Of a DNA stretch of 64,000 nt, positions 1 through 9,131 are shown in pieces (position 1 is the first letter of the stretch; each line of letters opens with the position of its first letter). This DNA is from an uncultured Oscillospiraceae bacterium (lineage in GTDB: Bacteria; Bacillota; Clostridia; Oscillospirales; Ruminococcaceae), in contig UQMF01000008.1 in the NCBI GenBank assembly GCA_900542145.1, forward strand, positions 54,527 to 118,526. The letters run 5' to 3'. The translations under genes and the position numbers were made by a program. Below the pieces are notes generated by a model. The model ran no database searches, was not told the DNA's origin, and saw only the letters and a list, made by a program, of their open reading frames with translations.

Positions 1-420
1 GCTGACGGGGTAGTCCTTCGGGAGGATACCCAGTTTAACCAGCGGATACACCATGGAAACGAATCCGCTTGCGTAGCAGCCGGGGACTGCGGTCCTTGCG
101 GAGTGCGCGATCTTTTCGCGGAAATCCGCGCCCAGCTCCGGGAATCCGTACGCCCAGTCGGGATTTGTTCTGTGTGCGGTGGAAGCGTCTATGATGCGGG
201 TGCTGCTTCCCTCGGCGAGGGCGGCTGCTTCCTTTGCGGCGGCGTCCGGCAGGCAGAGGAAAGTGAAATCCGCGCTGTGAATGAGCTTTCTGCGCTCCTC
301 GGGATCCTTGCGCTTGTCCTCGTCAATGCGGAGTAATTCGATGTCGCTGCGGTTTTTGAAGCGCTCCAGGATCTTTAATCCTGTGGTGCCCTCCTGACCG
401 TCGATGTAAACCTTAACCAT
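1..420 (-). CDS. argC: N-acetyl-gamma-glutamyl-phosphate reductase (3' end outside window)
   Basis: Third gene of an arginine operon on the minus strand; only the first 140 codons are in the window. It reduces N-acetylglutamyl phosphate with NADPH. The N-terminus MVKVYIDGQEGTTGLKI carries the nucleotide-binding G-rich turn, and VPGCYASGF holds the catalytic cysteine. The shape is that of the short type 2 ArgC. Its ATG overlaps the argH stop by 8 bases (ATGGTTAA), so translation is probably coupled. Length of the complete protein cannot be judged here. Confidence 0.93.
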   Translation of the reverse strand, partial: MVKVYIDGQEGTTGLKILERFKNRSDIELLRIDEDKRKDPEERRKLIHSADFTFLCLPDAAAKEAAALAEGSSTRIIDASTAHRTNPDWAYGFPELGADFREKIAHSARTAVPGCYASGFVSMVYPLVKLGILPKDYPVS

Positions 421-1804
421 TGCAGAGTTCCTCCAGTCTTTTTCTGGTGAGTGCGATCTGTGTCTTAACGCTCTCGGGAGCAGGTCCGCCGAAGGACTTG
501 CGCTCCTTTACGCAGGTGTCAAGGCTGATCGCATCGTAAACGTCCTCGGTGAACAGCTCGCTCTGCTTCTGGTAGTCTGCGAGAGGAAGCTCCTCAAGGG
601 TGGTGCCGAGTTCAATGCAGTGCGCCACAAGTCCGCCGGTGATCTTGTACGCGGTGCGGAAGGGCATGCCCTTCTTAACAAGGTAGTCCGCGCAGTCGGT
701 CGCATTGATGAATCCCTTTGCGGCGGCGCGGCGCATGTTGTCCTTGTAGAGGGTCATGGTTTCCAGCATGGGAATGAAAGTCGTAAGGCAGAGCTTGAGA
801 TTGTCCACTGCGTCGAAAATGGCTTCCTTGTCCTCCTGCATGTCCTTGTTGTAGGCGAGGGGAAGTCCCTTCATCATTGCGAGAATGGTCATATTGTCGC
901 CGATCACTCTGGCAGTCTTTCCGCGGATAAGCTCGGTGACGTCGGGATTCTTCTTCTGCGGCATGATACTTGAGCCGGTGGAGAAGCGGTCGGAAAGCTC
1001 GATGAACTTGAACTCCCAGCTGCACCACATGATTATCTCCTCGGAGAAGCGTGAGAGGTGCATCATGCAGATGGAGATCGCGCTCGCCAGTTCAATGCAG
1101 AAGTCGCGGTCGGAAACGCCGTCCAGCGAGTTCACCATCGGCGCGGACATTCCGAGAAGCTCCGCGGTGCGGTCGCGGTTTATGTGATAGGTAGTTCCGG
1201 CAAGTGCGCAGCTGCCGAGGGGGGACACGTTCATGCGGCGCAGGGTGTCGTCGAATCGCTCAATATCGCGCAGGAGCATCTGCGCATACGCCATCATGTG
1301 GTGCCCGAAAGTGATGGGCTGAGCGCGCTGGAGGTGGGTGTATCCCGGCATGATTGTTTCGGTGTTCTCGTCAGCGATATTGCAGAGCACCCTAACCAGG
1401 GAAACCACCAGCTCCCGGAGTTCTCCGATCGCGTCGCGCAGGTAAAGTCTGATATCCAGCGCCACCTGGTCGTTTCTCGAACGGGAAGTGTGCAGGCGCT
1501 TTCCGACGTCGCCGAGCCGCTTGGTGAGTTCCGCCTCAATGAACATGTGGATATCCTCGGCGGTCATGTCGAACTGCAATTTGCCGCTTTCGATATCCGC
1601 CAGGATCTCCTTCAGTCCGCCGATGAGCTCCAGGCTGTCGCTCATGCTGATTATGCCCTGTTCGCCGAGCATTGTCGCGTGGGCGATACTGCCCTGGATA
1701 TCCTGCTTATACATTCTTCCGTCGAACGCGATCGAGGAATTGAATGCGTTCACTCTGCTGTCAACGCCCTGGGAGGAACGTCCTGCCCACATCATTTCTG
1801 CCAT
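413..1804 (-). CDS. argH: argininosuccinate lyase
   Basis: Splits argininosuccinate into arginine and fumarate, the last step of arginine synthesis. 463 residues, the normal length. The fumarase/lyase signature GSSIMPQKKNPD near residue 285 supplies the catalytic serine loop, and TSRSRNDQ and HLQRAQP are the other conserved blocks. The ATG at 1804 has an AGAGGTAG ribosome site six bases upstream. It lies 120 bp downstream of argG and overlaps argC by 8 bp, so argG-argH-argC is read as one transcript. Confidence 0.97.
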   Translation of the reverse strand: MAEMMWAGRSSQGVDSRVNAFNSSIAFDGRMYKQDIQGSIAHATMLGEQGIISMSDSLELIGGLKEILADIESGKLQFDMTAEDIHMFIEAELTKRLGDVGKRLHTSRSRNDQVALDIRLYLRDAIGELRELVVSLVRVLCNIADENTETIMPGYTHLQRAQPITFGHHMMAYAQMLLRDIERFDDTLRRMNVSPLGSCALAGTTYHINRDRTAELLGMSAPMVNSLDGVSDRDFCIELASAISICMMHLSRFSEEIIMWCSWEFKFIELSDRFSTGSSIMPQKKNPDVTELIRGKTARVIGDNMTILAMMKGLPLAYNKDMQEDKEAIFDAVDNLKLCLTTFIPMLETMTLYKDNMRRAAAKGFINATDCADYLVKKGMPFRTAYKITGGLVAHCIELGTTLEELPLADYQKQSELFTEDVYDAISLDTCVKERKSFGGPAPESVKTQIALTRKRLEELCNG

Positions 1805-1854
1805 AAAACTACCTCTTTTTTCCTGTCTTTATCCTTCTGTAATAAAAGATTTAA

Positions 1855-1879
1855 GAGCGGAAAGGTGAGCTTTCCGCCC
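1855..1879 (-). terminator. hairpin in the argG-argH spacer (possible attenuator or RNA-processing site)
   Basis: A 10-bp stem (GAGCGGAAAG with CTTTCCGCCC, one G-T pair) with a 5-base loop sits in the 120-bp gap between argG and argH. On the minus strand it is followed by TTAAATCTTTTATT, which is T-rich but interrupted, so it may stop only part of the transcription or protect the argG message end. Confidence 0.4.
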
Positions 1880-1924
1880 TTAATCTTACTCGGGAGGTAA
1901 GCGCTTCAGAGCGCCTGCCCGTAA

Positions 1925-3151
1925 TTACTTCTTGTTTCTCTCAGCGTCCAGGAGAGCCTTAACGTGGATAGGCAGACCGAACAGGTTGATGAAGCCGTTA
2001 GCGTCCTTCTGGTCGTAAACGTCGTCCTCGTCGAAGGAAGCGAAGTCCTTGCTGTAGAGGGTATACGGAGATGTTACGCCGGCATTGATGATGTTGCCCT
2101 TGTAGAGCTTCAGCTTAACGTCGCCGGTGCAGGTCTCCTGGGTCTTGTCAACGAATGCGTCCATAGCTTCGCGCAGGGGAGTGTACCACTGACCGTTGTA
2201 TACGATGTCAGCGTACTTCTGAGCCAGACCAGCCTTGTAGTGCTGGGTCTCCTTGTCCAGGCAGATGGTTTCGAGCACTTCGTGAGCGTGGTAGAGGATT
2301 GTTCCGCCAGGAGTCTCGTAAACGCCTCTGGACTTCATGCCGACCAGACGGTTCTCAACTACGTCGTACAGACCTATACCGTTCTCGCCGCCGAGCTTGT
2401 TCAGAGCCTTGATGAGCTTTACACCGTCCATCTTCTCGCCGTTGAGCGCGGTAGGAATACCCTTCTCAAAGTGGATAGTAACGTATGTAGGCTTGTCGGG
2501 AGCCTGCTCGGGGGATACGCCCAGCTCCAGGAATCCGGGCTTGTTGTACTGCGGCTCGTTAGCCGGATCCTCAAGATCCAGACCCTCGTGGGAGAGGTGC
2601 CACAGGTTCATATCCTTGGAGTAGTTGGTTTCACGGGTGATCTTGATCGGAACGTTGTGAGCCTCAGCGTATTCGATCTCCTGCTCACGGGACTTGATGT
2701 TCCAGATTCTCCAGGGAGCGATGATCTGCATTTCAGGAGCCAGAGCCTTGATTGTCAGCTCAAAACGTACCTGGTCGTTGCCCTTGCCGGTGCAGCCGTG
2801 GCAGATAGCGTCAGCGCCTTCCTTGCGTGCGATCTCAACGATACGCTTTGCAATAGGAGGACGTGCGAAGGAAGTACCGAGCAGATAGCCCTCGTACTTT
2901 GCGCCTGCCTTCAGGGTCGGGAAGATGAAGTCGTTGACGAACTCGTCCTGGATATCCTCAATGTAGAGCTTGGAAGCGCCTGTCTTCTTTGCTCTCTCCT
3001 CCAGGCCGACGATCTCGGAATCCTGACCAACGTTACCTGCAACGCAGATAACCTCGCAGCCGGGATAATTCTCGTGCAGCCACGGAATGATAATGGAGGT
3101 GTCAAGTCCTCCGGAGTATGCCAGAACGATCTTTTTGATTTCCTTAGCCAT
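1925..3151 (-). CDS. argG: argininosuccinate synthase
   Basis: Joins citrulline and aspartate with ATP to give argininosuccinate in the cytoplasm. 408 residues. The P-loop AYSGGLDTS is at residues 10-18; [13 protein letters not shown] and [11 protein letters not shown] are the citrulline and aspartate binding blocks. The ATG at 3151 has AGGAG nine bases upstream. First gene of the arg operon, with its own sigma-A promoter immediately upstream and a repeated motif beyond it that may bind ArgR. Confidence 0.97.
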   Translation of the reverse strand: MAKEIKKIVLAYSGGLDTSIIIPWLHENYPGCEVICVAGNVGQDSEIVGLEERAKKTGASKLYIEDIQDEFVNDFIFPTLKAGAKYEGYLLGTSFARPPIAKRIVEIARKEGADAICHGCTGKGNDQVRFELTIKALAPEMQIIAPWRIWNIKSREQEIEYAEAHNVPIKITRETNYSKDMNLWHLSHEGLDLEDPANEPQYNKPGFLELGVSPEQAPDKPTYVTIHFEKGIPTALNGEKMDGVKLIKALNKLGGENGIGLYDVVENRLVGMKSRGVYETPGGTILYHAHEVLETICLDKETQHYKAGLAQKYADIVYNGQWYTPLREAMDAFVDKTQETCTGDVKLKLYKGNIINAGVTSPYTLYSKDFASFDEDDVYDQKDANGFINLFGLPIHVKALLDAERNKK

Positions 3152-3196
3152 GATTTTTTTCTCCTTTTCATGGGTGATTTATTTTTTACAATCTTT

Positions 3197-3224
3197 ATTA
3201 TACTCTTTTTCTGCCTTTTGTCAA
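3197..3224 (-). promoter_or_regulatory. sigma-A promoter of argG
   Basis: On the minus strand TTGACA (3224-3219) and TATAAT (3202-3197) are separated by 16 bp. This is the only strong promoter upstream of the argGHC genes. Confidence 0.88.
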
Positions 3225-3243
3225 GGGGTAAAATACCATTGCG

Positions 3244-3363
3244 TGAATAATATGCATATATTTTTGCCATTTTTGAATATTTACGCGCTCGTTGGACTAA
3301 GCAAATGCGATAGCAGCGCGGTTGCAATGCTTGAAACATGATTATATGCAATGAATAATATGC
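3244..3363. promoter_or_regulatory. two copies of TGAATAATATGC between argG and xre promoters (possible ARG boxes)
   Basis: The 12-mer TGAATAATATGC occurs at 3244-3255 and 3352-3363, both followed by CATA within a few bases. TGAAT is the half-site of the ArgR box known from Bacillus and Escherichia. The left copy lies about 20 bp upstream of the argG -35. Spacing to a second half-site is not canonical, so ArgR binding is inference. Confidence 0.45.
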
Positions 3364-3398
3364 GCATAGATGGATATTTAAAAATTTTCCTGCGCCCC

Positions 3399-3427
3399 TT
3401 GACAAAATCTTTGTTCATGCTTATAAT
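3399..3427 (+). promoter_or_regulatory. sigma-A promoter of the xre-immA-peptidase operon
   Basis: TTGACA at 3399-3404 and TATAAT at 3422-3427, 17 bp apart, about 50 bp upstream of the regulator gene. Divergent from the argG promoter. Confidence 0.88.
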
Positions 3428-3479
3428 ATAGATATGAACGTATTCGGCAGGACATTGCCTAAAAGTGGAGGTTTTCACC

Positions 3480-3875
3480 ATGAAGATGAACGAAAAGATC
3501 GAGATAGTCCTCAGCAGAAAGCGTATACGCAAGACGGATTTCGCCCACAGTATAGGAGTGACCTACCGTGCGTTTGCGAACTACCTGAACGGATCGCGGA
3601 CTCCCAGGGCATCCACATTGAAGAAGATCGCGGACGAACTACAGCTCACGCCGGATTTTCTGAAGGACGATTCCCAGGAGCTGGAGCTCACCATTGAGGA
3701 GCGCTTTTTAAGAAAGGTATCCGCCAGCGACAGCGAAAAAATGCAGGCGGCACAGTTCCTGGCGCAGTCCCGTGGGTTGTTCGCAGGCAACTCCCTCAAC
3801 GAGGAGGACAAGGAGGCCCTCTTCCGCTGCCTGTGGGATATCTACGAGGATTCCAGGAGAAAGACCGGCGACTGA
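3480..3875 (+). CDS. XRE-family helix-turn-helix regulator
   Basis: 131-residue DNA-binding protein. The N-terminal half (residues about 5-60) is a Cro/C1-type helix-turn-helix, with DFAHSIGVTYRAFANYLNG as the recognition region; the C-terminal half is charged and helical. ATG 3480 is chosen because GGAGG lies at 3467-3471; an in-frame GTG at 3465 overlaps that site. It overlaps immA by one base (TGATG). XRE-ImmA pairs usually work as repressor and repressor-cleaving protease; the target here is not visible, though the operon's own promoter is likely. Confidence 0.85.
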   Translation: MKMNEKIEIVLSRKRIRKTDFAHSIGVTYRAFANYLNGSRTPRASTLKKIADELQLTPDFLKDDSQELELTIEERFLRKVSASDSEKMQAAQFLAQSRGLFAGNSLNEEDKEALFRCLWDIYEDSRRKTGD

Positions 3876-4369
3876 TGAACATTATCAGACAGACCGCCGC
3901 CCGGGTCCGCCGGGAATGCGGCGGCAGGGACATATTCGCGACCGCTGAGAATTCCGGGGCGAACGTGTGGTTCCGGGAACTTGGGTCGCTCAAGGGATTC
4001 TACATCTGCGAGAACGGCAGCCGCTACATCATTATAAATAATGCTCTGGACGATATCGTCGCCCGGACCGTATGCGCCCACGAACTCGGGCACGACATGC
4101 TGCACCGTGAACTTTCCGCCGGAGGAATCCGGGAGAACACGCTGTTCCTGGCGAACAACAAGACGGAGCGTGAAGCGAACCTTTTCGCGGCGGAAATACT
4201 CATCACCGACCGGGAGGCGCTTTCCGTGCTGGAATACGCCGTGGATATCGGGCAGGTTGCATACGAGCTGGGCGTAATGCCTGAAATCGTGGAATACAAG
4301 CTGGAACTGCTGAACGCAGCCGGGCACAGCTTCAATGTAAGCGGCGCCGCCAGCGATTTTCTGAAGTAA
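3875..4369 (+). CDS. ImmA/IrrE-family metallo-endopeptidase
   Basis: 164 residues, with the zinc motif HELGHDMLH at about residue 69 and a downstream glutamate in NKTEREANLFAAEIL that completes the metal site. Members of this family cleave or release XRE repressors in response to stress (established for B. subtilis ImmA and Deinococcus IrrE). The start codon overlaps the stop of the upstream XRE gene, which makes that protein the likely substrate. No signal peptide, so it acts in the cytoplasm. Confidence 0.88.
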   Translation: MNIIRQTAARVRRECGGRDIFATAENSGANVWFRELGSLKGFYICENGSRYIIINNALDDIVARTVCAHELGHDMLHRELSAGGIRENTLFLANNKTEREANLFAAEILITDREALSVLEYAVDIGQVAYELGVMPEIVEYKLELLNAAGHSFNVSGAASDFLK

Positions 4370-4382
4370 AGGAATGATACAG

Positions 4383-5405
4383 ATGGACATACTTGATACA
4401 CTGAAACAGCTCACCTCCGTGACCGGAGTTTCGGGGGCGGAGTGCGGCGCGGCGGAATCCGCGCTGGGTCTGCTGAAGAAATACGCGCCGGACGCTTCAA
4501 TCGACGCCAGCGGCAATGTTACCGGGCTGATACGCTCCGGGGTTCCCGGGGCAAAGACCCTCATGCTGGATGCGCACATCGACCAGATAGGGCTGATCGT
4601 CACCTATATAGATAAGAACGGATTCCTCAAAGTGGGAAGCTGCGGCGGTCCAGACCTTAAAATCATGCTGGCGCAGAGCGTGACAGTCCACGGCTCGCAG
4701 GAGCTGCGCGGAGTTATCTCCACGCTGCCGCCGCATGTTTCACCGGACCACAGCAAGGTCCCGGAGGCAGCGGAGCTTTCCGTGGATATCGGCATGACAA
4801 AGGAACAGGCTGAAAAGTACGTTGCCCCAGGCGACCGCATTACGGTGGATTCCGCGTTCCGAACACTTTCCGGTGACGCAGTTTCCGCGCCCTCCGTGGA
4901 CGACCGCAGCGGCGTGTGCGCAATACTCGCGGCGCTGGACATGATGGACTTCAGCAAGCTGAAATACGACCTTGCTGTGTGCTTCTCCGCTCAGGAGGAA
5001 ACCGGCGAGCGCGGCGTAAAGCCTGCCGCATTCCGTATCCAGCCGGACGAGGCAATCGCCGTGGACGTGTCCTTCGGGAGGACTCCGGACAGCCTGCCGC
5101 ACGAAACCGCAGAGATGGGCAGCGGCGTGATGATAGGCGTATCCGCGGCGCTCGACCGGGGAATGTCCGCATCGCTGAGATCCACTGCGGAGCGTTCCGG
5201 GATCCCCTTCACCATGGAGGTAATGCCGTCCTCCACCGGGACTAACGCCGACAGTATCGCCGTCAGCGGCAGGGGAGTGAAATGCTGCACGCTTTCCATT
5301 CCTATAAGGTACATGCACACGCCCATCGAAACCGTGAAACTGTGCGATATCGAGAATACGGCGAAGCTTATCGCAGCGTACGCAGGGGGTGAGTTCAATG
5401 GCTGA
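4383..5405 (+). CDS. M42-family metallopeptidase (glutamyl/leucyl aminopeptidase type), copy 1
   Basis: 340-residue di-metal aminopeptidase that trims short peptides in the cytoplasm. Metal ligands are seen in DAHIDQIG, in SVDDRSG and in SAQEETGERG (catalytic Glu pair); IPIRYMHTPIE is the conserved C-terminal histidine block. ATG 4383 is preferred over ATG 4374, which sits on top of the AAAGGA ribosome site. It overlaps the second M42 gene by 8 bases. The pair may form a mixed tetrahedral complex, as some M42 paralogues do. Confidence 0.9.
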   Translation: MDILDTLKQLTSVTGVSGAECGAAESALGLLKKYAPDASIDASGNVTGLIRSGVPGAKTLMLDAHIDQIGLIVTYIDKNGFLKVGSCGGPDLKIMLAQSVTVHGSQELRGVISTLPPHVSPDHSKVPEAAELSVDIGMTKEQAEKYVAPGDRITVDSAFRTLSGDAVSAPSVDDRSGVCAILAALDMMDFSKLKYDLAVCFSAQEETGERGVKPAAFRIQPDEAIAVDVSFGRTPDSLPHETAEMGSGVMIGVSAALDRGMSASLRSTAERSGIPFTMEVMPSSTGTNADSIAVSGRGVKCCTLSIPIRYMHTPIETVKLCDIENTAKLIAAYAGGEFNG

Positions 5406-6420
5406 TTTTACTGAAAGACTGCTGGAAATATGCGCCCTGGACGGAACCTCCGGGGACGAGGGCGCGGTGCGTGACTATATCATGGCGCACATCACCGCCG
5501 ACGAGGTGACGGTGGATAATCTCGAGAACCTGCTGGTGTTTAAAAAGGGCAGAAAGACCCCGAAAAACCGCATAATGTTCGCGGCGCACATGGACGAAGT
5601 AGGCTTTATGGTGACGGATATCACTGATGAGGGATTCCTGCGGTTCGGCGCTGTAGGCGGAATCGACCCGAGAGTGGTTCTCGGCAGGGGACTGCGCTTC
5701 CATAACGGAGTTAAGGGTGTGGCAGGTACCAAGGCGGTGCATCAGCAGTCCGCAGAGGAGCGCAAGAAAGCGCCGGAGTTCTCCGACATGCTGATAGACA
5801 TCGGAGCTTCCACCCGGGAAGAGGCTGAGAAGCTCGTCAGCCGTGGGGACTGCGCGGTGTTTGACAGCGACGCGTTCCGCTTCGGCGACGGATTCGTGAA
5901 GAGCAAGGCGATAGACGACCGCGCCGGCTGCCTTATCATGATGGATATGATCAACGGCGACCCGGAATACGACGCGTGGTACGCGTTCACGGTGCAGGAG
6001 GAGATAGGCACCCGCGGTGCGAAGGCGGCGTCGTTCACGATAGCCCCGGACATCGCGGTAGTCCTGGAAACCACCACCGCCTGCGACATCGCCGGGACCT
6101 CCGGGGAGAAGCGCGTGTGCGAGCTGGGAGAGGGCTGCGTTGTGTCCTTCATGGACCGCGCGACGATATACGACCGTGGGCTGTATCAGCTTGCGAGAAG
6201 CACGGCGGACGAACTCGGAATCCCGAACCAGACCAAGACGCTCATCGCCGGCGGCAACGACAGCGGCGCGATACATGTCAGCCGCGGCGGAGTGCGCACC
6301 TGTGCCCTGTCAGTACCGACCAGGTACCTGCATTCCCCGGCGTGCGTTGCGAAGGAGAGCGACATCGAAGCCACCGCGAAGCTGGCAGAAGCGGCGCTCG
6401 CCACGTTCGCAGAGCTGTGA
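5398..6420 (+). CDS. M42-family metallopeptidase, copy 2
   Basis: 340 residues. Same metal-site blocks as its neighbour: AAHMDEVGF, KAIDDRAG, VQEEIGTRGAK and VPTRYLHSPA. The two copies are clearly diverged paralogues rather than a recent duplication. ATG 5398 lies inside the end of copy 1 behind GGGGGTGAG, so translation is coupled. Its TGA overlaps the GTG start of the acetyltransferase gene. Confidence 0.9.
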   Translation: MADFTERLLEICALDGTSGDEGAVRDYIMAHITADEVTVDNLENLLVFKKGRKTPKNRIMFAAHMDEVGFMVTDITDEGFLRFGAVGGIDPRVVLGRGLRFHNGVKGVAGTKAVHQQSAEERKKAPEFSDMLIDIGASTREEAEKLVSRGDCAVFDSDAFRFGDGFVKSKAIDDRAGCLIMMDMINGDPEYDAWYAFTVQEEIGTRGAKAASFTIAPDIAVVLETTTACDIAGTSGEKRVCELGEGCVVSFMDRATIYDRGLYQLARSTADELGIPNQTKTLIAGGNDSGAIHVSRGGVRTCALSVPTRYLHSPACVAKESDIEATAKLAEAALATFAEL

Positions 6421-7115
6421 CGGAGCGTATTTATTTTGCGGAGCAGATTTCTGGGCTTCCGGCGCAGGGAATCGAGCCGAATAAGATACGGGCGCTGTTC
6501 CTTGCCTACGGCGGCGAGTACGATTTCTGCCGGTTCTTCCGACAGGGGAGTACGTTCCTGGCGGCGCTGGACGGCTCCTTCGTAATTGCGGAGCAGCCCG
6601 GCGCGGATATCGAGGAACTGGCGCAGTTCCTGGCGCTGCACGGGTTCATGGACATCTTCTGTTCGGAGGATATGGGACAGGCGCTGATTCCGCTGCTGTC
6701 CGCGGATTTCACCCCGGTCAACCTGATGGAATACGTCGGCGGAAAGGGTGGAGCGCTCCCTGGGGACTGCTCCCCGTCTGACGCCTGGCGCATTATCGGC
6801 AGCCGATTTGAAATCTATTTCGAGCCGTGGTATCTGGATATGTCCCACCGGGTGCGGCACGGTATCTCACGGTGTATTTCCAACGGGAGGGCGGCGCTGG
6901 TGATACAGCATGAGCTCAACGGGGAAGCGCTGATATCCCAGGTAAGCGTGCTGGCTGAATACGAACGGCAGGGGATCGCCGGAGCGCTCCTGCGGCAGGT
7001 CAGCGCGGCGATTCCGGGGAAGGTGCAGGTAGTCTGCGAGGATTCCCTGTGCGCATTCTACGAGCGATGCGGATTCCGCCGCGTTTCCAAAAAGTATGTC
7101 GCAGTGGCGCGGTAG
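6417..7115 (+). CDS. GNAT-family N-acetyltransferase
   Basis: 232 residues with a GTG start that overlaps the preceding TGA. The C-terminal 110 residues form a GNAT fold: VSVLAEYERQGIAGALL is the acetyl-CoA pyrophosphate loop (Q/R-x-x-G-x-G/A) and LCAFYERCGFRRV is the usual final motif. The first 110 residues are not recognised. Last gene of the xre-immA-M42-M42 operon, so peptide or amino-acid modification is a reasonable guess, but the substrate is unknown. Confidence 0.75.
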   Translation: MTERIYFAEQISGLPAQGIEPNKIRALFLAYGGEYDFCRFFRQGSTFLAALDGSFVIAEQPGADIEELAQFLALHGFMDIFCSEDMGQALIPLLSADFTPVNLMEYVGGKGGALPGDCSPSDAWRIIGSRFEIYFEPWYLDMSHRVRHGISRCISNGRAALVIQHELNGEALISQVSVLAEYERQGIAGALLRQVSAAIPGKVQVVCEDSLCAFYERCGFRRVSKKYVAVAR

Positions 7116-7193
7116 TTTCGGCATATTGCATATAGAAATACCTCCGTATTTGTGTTATAATTACAAACGTATAATACAAAACGGAGGATTTTT

Positions 7194-8549
7194 ATGAGCA
7201 CAGCAAGCGACTTCACTGAGGGGCGGATATTCCCCAAACTGATAAAGTTCATGCTGCCGATTCTTGGCGCGCTGGTACTCCAGGCGATGTACGGCGCGGT
7301 GGATATCCTGGTGGTCGGGCAGTTCGGCACCAGCGAGGGTATCTCGGCGGTTTCCACCGGAAGCAACCTGGTCAACATGGTGACATTCACCGCCGCCGGA
7401 TTCACCATGGGTGTGACGATTCTCATGGGGCGGTACATCGGCGAAAAGCGCCAGGACAGGCTCGGCAGGGTCATCGGCGGAGCGATATGCTTCTTCCTGG
7501 TGCTGAGCCTTGTCATTACTGCGGTTATGCTGATTTTCGCGCGGCAGCTGGCGCAGCTGATGCAGGCGCCGGCGGAAGCGCTGGATTCCACGGTCACATA
7601 TGTGATGATATGCGGCGGCGGAATACTGTTCATCATGGCGTATAACTTCATCAGCAGTATTTTCCGCGGACTGGGTAACTCCAAACTGCCGCTGATATTC
7701 GTTGGAATCGCGTGCGCCGTGAATGTTGTCGGCGACCTGCTTTTCGTGGCGGTATTCAGAATGAACGTCGCCGGAGCCGCTCTCGCCACAGTCATGGCGC
7801 AGGCGGTCAGCGTGGTGCTTTCCATTCTGATAATCCGGAAGCAGAAGCTGCCCTTCACGCTGAAAAGGGAGGATATCCGCTTCAACGAGGAGGTTCCCAG
7901 AATAATTAAAGTGGGCGCTCCAATCGCCGTCCAGGAGCTCCTGACGCAGCTTTCTTTCCTTGCGTTGTGCGCGTTCATCAATAAGCTGGGTATCGCGCAG
8001 TCCTCGGGATACGGCGTTGCCAACAAGCTGGTGGCGTTCATCATGCTGGTGCCGTCCTCGCTCATGCAGTCGCTGGCGAGCTTCGTTGCGCAGAATTTCG
8101 GCGCAGGGAAGGAAAAGCGAGCCCGTCAGACCATGCTCTGCGGCATGGCTATCGGCTGCGCGGTTGGAGTTGTGATCTCCCTGCTGGCGGTTTTTGCCGG
8201 GGATTACATGTCCATGATATTCACGCCGGAGCCTGCATACATCGAGCAGTCCGCGGCGTACCTTCTGGGATTCTCCCTTGAGCCCATCGTCACGAGTATC
8301 CTGTTCAGCTTCATCGGCTACTTCAACGGACACAGTCAGACGCTTTTCGTCATGATCCAGGGACTTTCGCAGACATTTCTGGTTCGGCTGCCGATGTCCT
8401 ATATCATGAGTATCCAGCCGGACGCCAGCCTTACGATGATCGGACTTGCGGCGCCCTCCGCGACTATCTTCGGCATAATACTGAACCTGGTGTATTTCAT
8501 CTGGTATTCTAAGAAGCTGCGCCGCACGCAGCCGGAACTGGAGCACTGA
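7194..8549 (+). CDS. MATE-family efflux transporter
   Basis: 451 residues with twelve predicted membrane helices in two related halves, typical of cation-coupled multidrug/toxin exporters. MYGAVDILVVGQFG and VNVVGDLLFV are the conserved helix-1 and inter-helix motifs of the DinF/NorM group. ACGGAGG lies nine bases before the ATG. One base separates its stop from the Nudix gene, so the two are co-transcribed. A TATAAT at 7156-7161 lacks a good -35. Confidence 0.9.
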   Translation: MSTASDFTEGRIFPKLIKFMLPILGALVLQAMYGAVDILVVGQFGTSEGISAVSTGSNLVNMVTFTAAGFTMGVTILMGRYIGEKRQDRLGRVIGGAICFFLVLSLVITAVMLIFARQLAQLMQAPAEALDSTVTYVMICGGGILFIMAYNFISSIFRGLGNSKLPLIFVGIACAVNVVGDLLFVAVFRMNVAGAALATVMAQAVSVVLSILIIRKQKLPFTLKREDIRFNEEVPRIIKVGAPIAVQELLTQLSFLALCAFINKLGIAQSSGYGVANKLVAFIMLVPSSLMQSLASFVAQNFGAGKEKRARQTMLCGMAIGCAVGVVISLLAVFAGDYMSMIFTPEPAYIEQSAAYLLGFSLEPIVTSILFSFIGYFNGHSQTLFVMIQGLSQTFLVRLPMSYIMSIQPDASLTMIGLAAPSATIFGIILNLVYFIWYSKKLRRTQPELEH

Positions 8550-8550
8550 C

Positions 8551-9006
8551 ATGGAAAACGGAAACACTAACTGGAGCCAGTCCGTCACGGCGGTCGTGAT
8601 AAGGGACGGCAAGGTACTTCTCGCCCGGCACACCTACGGACCCGGTAAGGGTCTGCTGATAGTCCCGGGAGGGTACCTGAATTACGGCGAAATGCCGCAG
8701 GAAGCCATCGTCCGGGAATACCTCGAGGAAACCGGAGTACTTATCCGCCCCGGTGAGCTGATCGGAATGCGTTTCAATACCAAGGACTGGTACGCGGCAT
8801 TCCGGGCGGAGTACGTTTCCGGGGAGCCGCGCTCCGACCACGACGAAAACAGCGAAGCGCTGTGGGTGGACATAACCGAGGCGCTCACCCGGGAGGACGT
8901 CCCCGACCTCACCAAAAAGCTCATAGAGTGCGCCGCCGGACGTGGATTCAGCGAGATCCCCTATTCCGGACGAACGCCGCCCTACCAGCTTTTCGGGGCA
9001 GAATAG
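8551..9006 (+). CDS. Nudix hydrolase
   Basis: 151 residues. The Nudix box runs from residue 34: G-x5-E-x7-REYLEETGV, fitting G-x5-E-x7-REUxEExGU with tyrosine in the first hydrophobic place. The family cleaves nucleoside diphosphates linked to another group; the substrate cannot be told from sequence. It follows the MATE gene by one base and ends at a good terminator. Confidence 0.9.
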   Translation: MENGNTNWSQSVTAVVIRDGKVLLARHTYGPGKGLLIVPGGYLNYGEMPQEAIVREYLEETGVLIRPGELIGMRFNTKDWYAAFRAEYVSGEPRSDHDENSEALWVDITEALTREDVPDLTKKLIECAAGRGFSEIPYSGRTPPYQLFGAE

Positions 9007-9016
9007 AATCACAAAT

Positions 9017-9046
9017 TCCGGTGCTTTCTGGCGCCGGATTTTTTTT
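9017..9046 (+). terminator. intrinsic terminator after MATE-Nudix operon
   Basis: Eight-bp stem TCCGGTGC / GCGCCGGA (one G-T pair), six-base loop, then eight T. Confidence 0.88.
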
Positions 9047-9057
9047 GCAAAAACCCC

Positions 9058-9117
9058 TTGACAAATCAGGTCTATTGTGATAGACTAGAATCAGAAACAA
9101 GGTCTACAGCAATAGAC
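9058..9117 (+). promoter_or_regulatory. blaI promoter with two palindromic operators
   Basis: TTGACA at 9058-9063 and TAGACT at 9081-9086 (17-bp spacer). Two palindromes of the form GTCTA-N6-TAGAC lie at 9070-9085 and 9102-9117, 32 bp centre to centre (three helical turns). The first covers the spacer and -10; the second lies in the leader. BlaI/MecI dimers bind short palindromes of this length and repress their own operon, so these are the probable operators. Confidence 0.8.
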
Positions 9118-9131
9118 TAGCAGAAAGGAAG

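Noticed and set aside
7126..7161. MATE promoter from TTGCAT to TATAAT
   Set aside because: 24-bp spacer; only the -10 looks credible.
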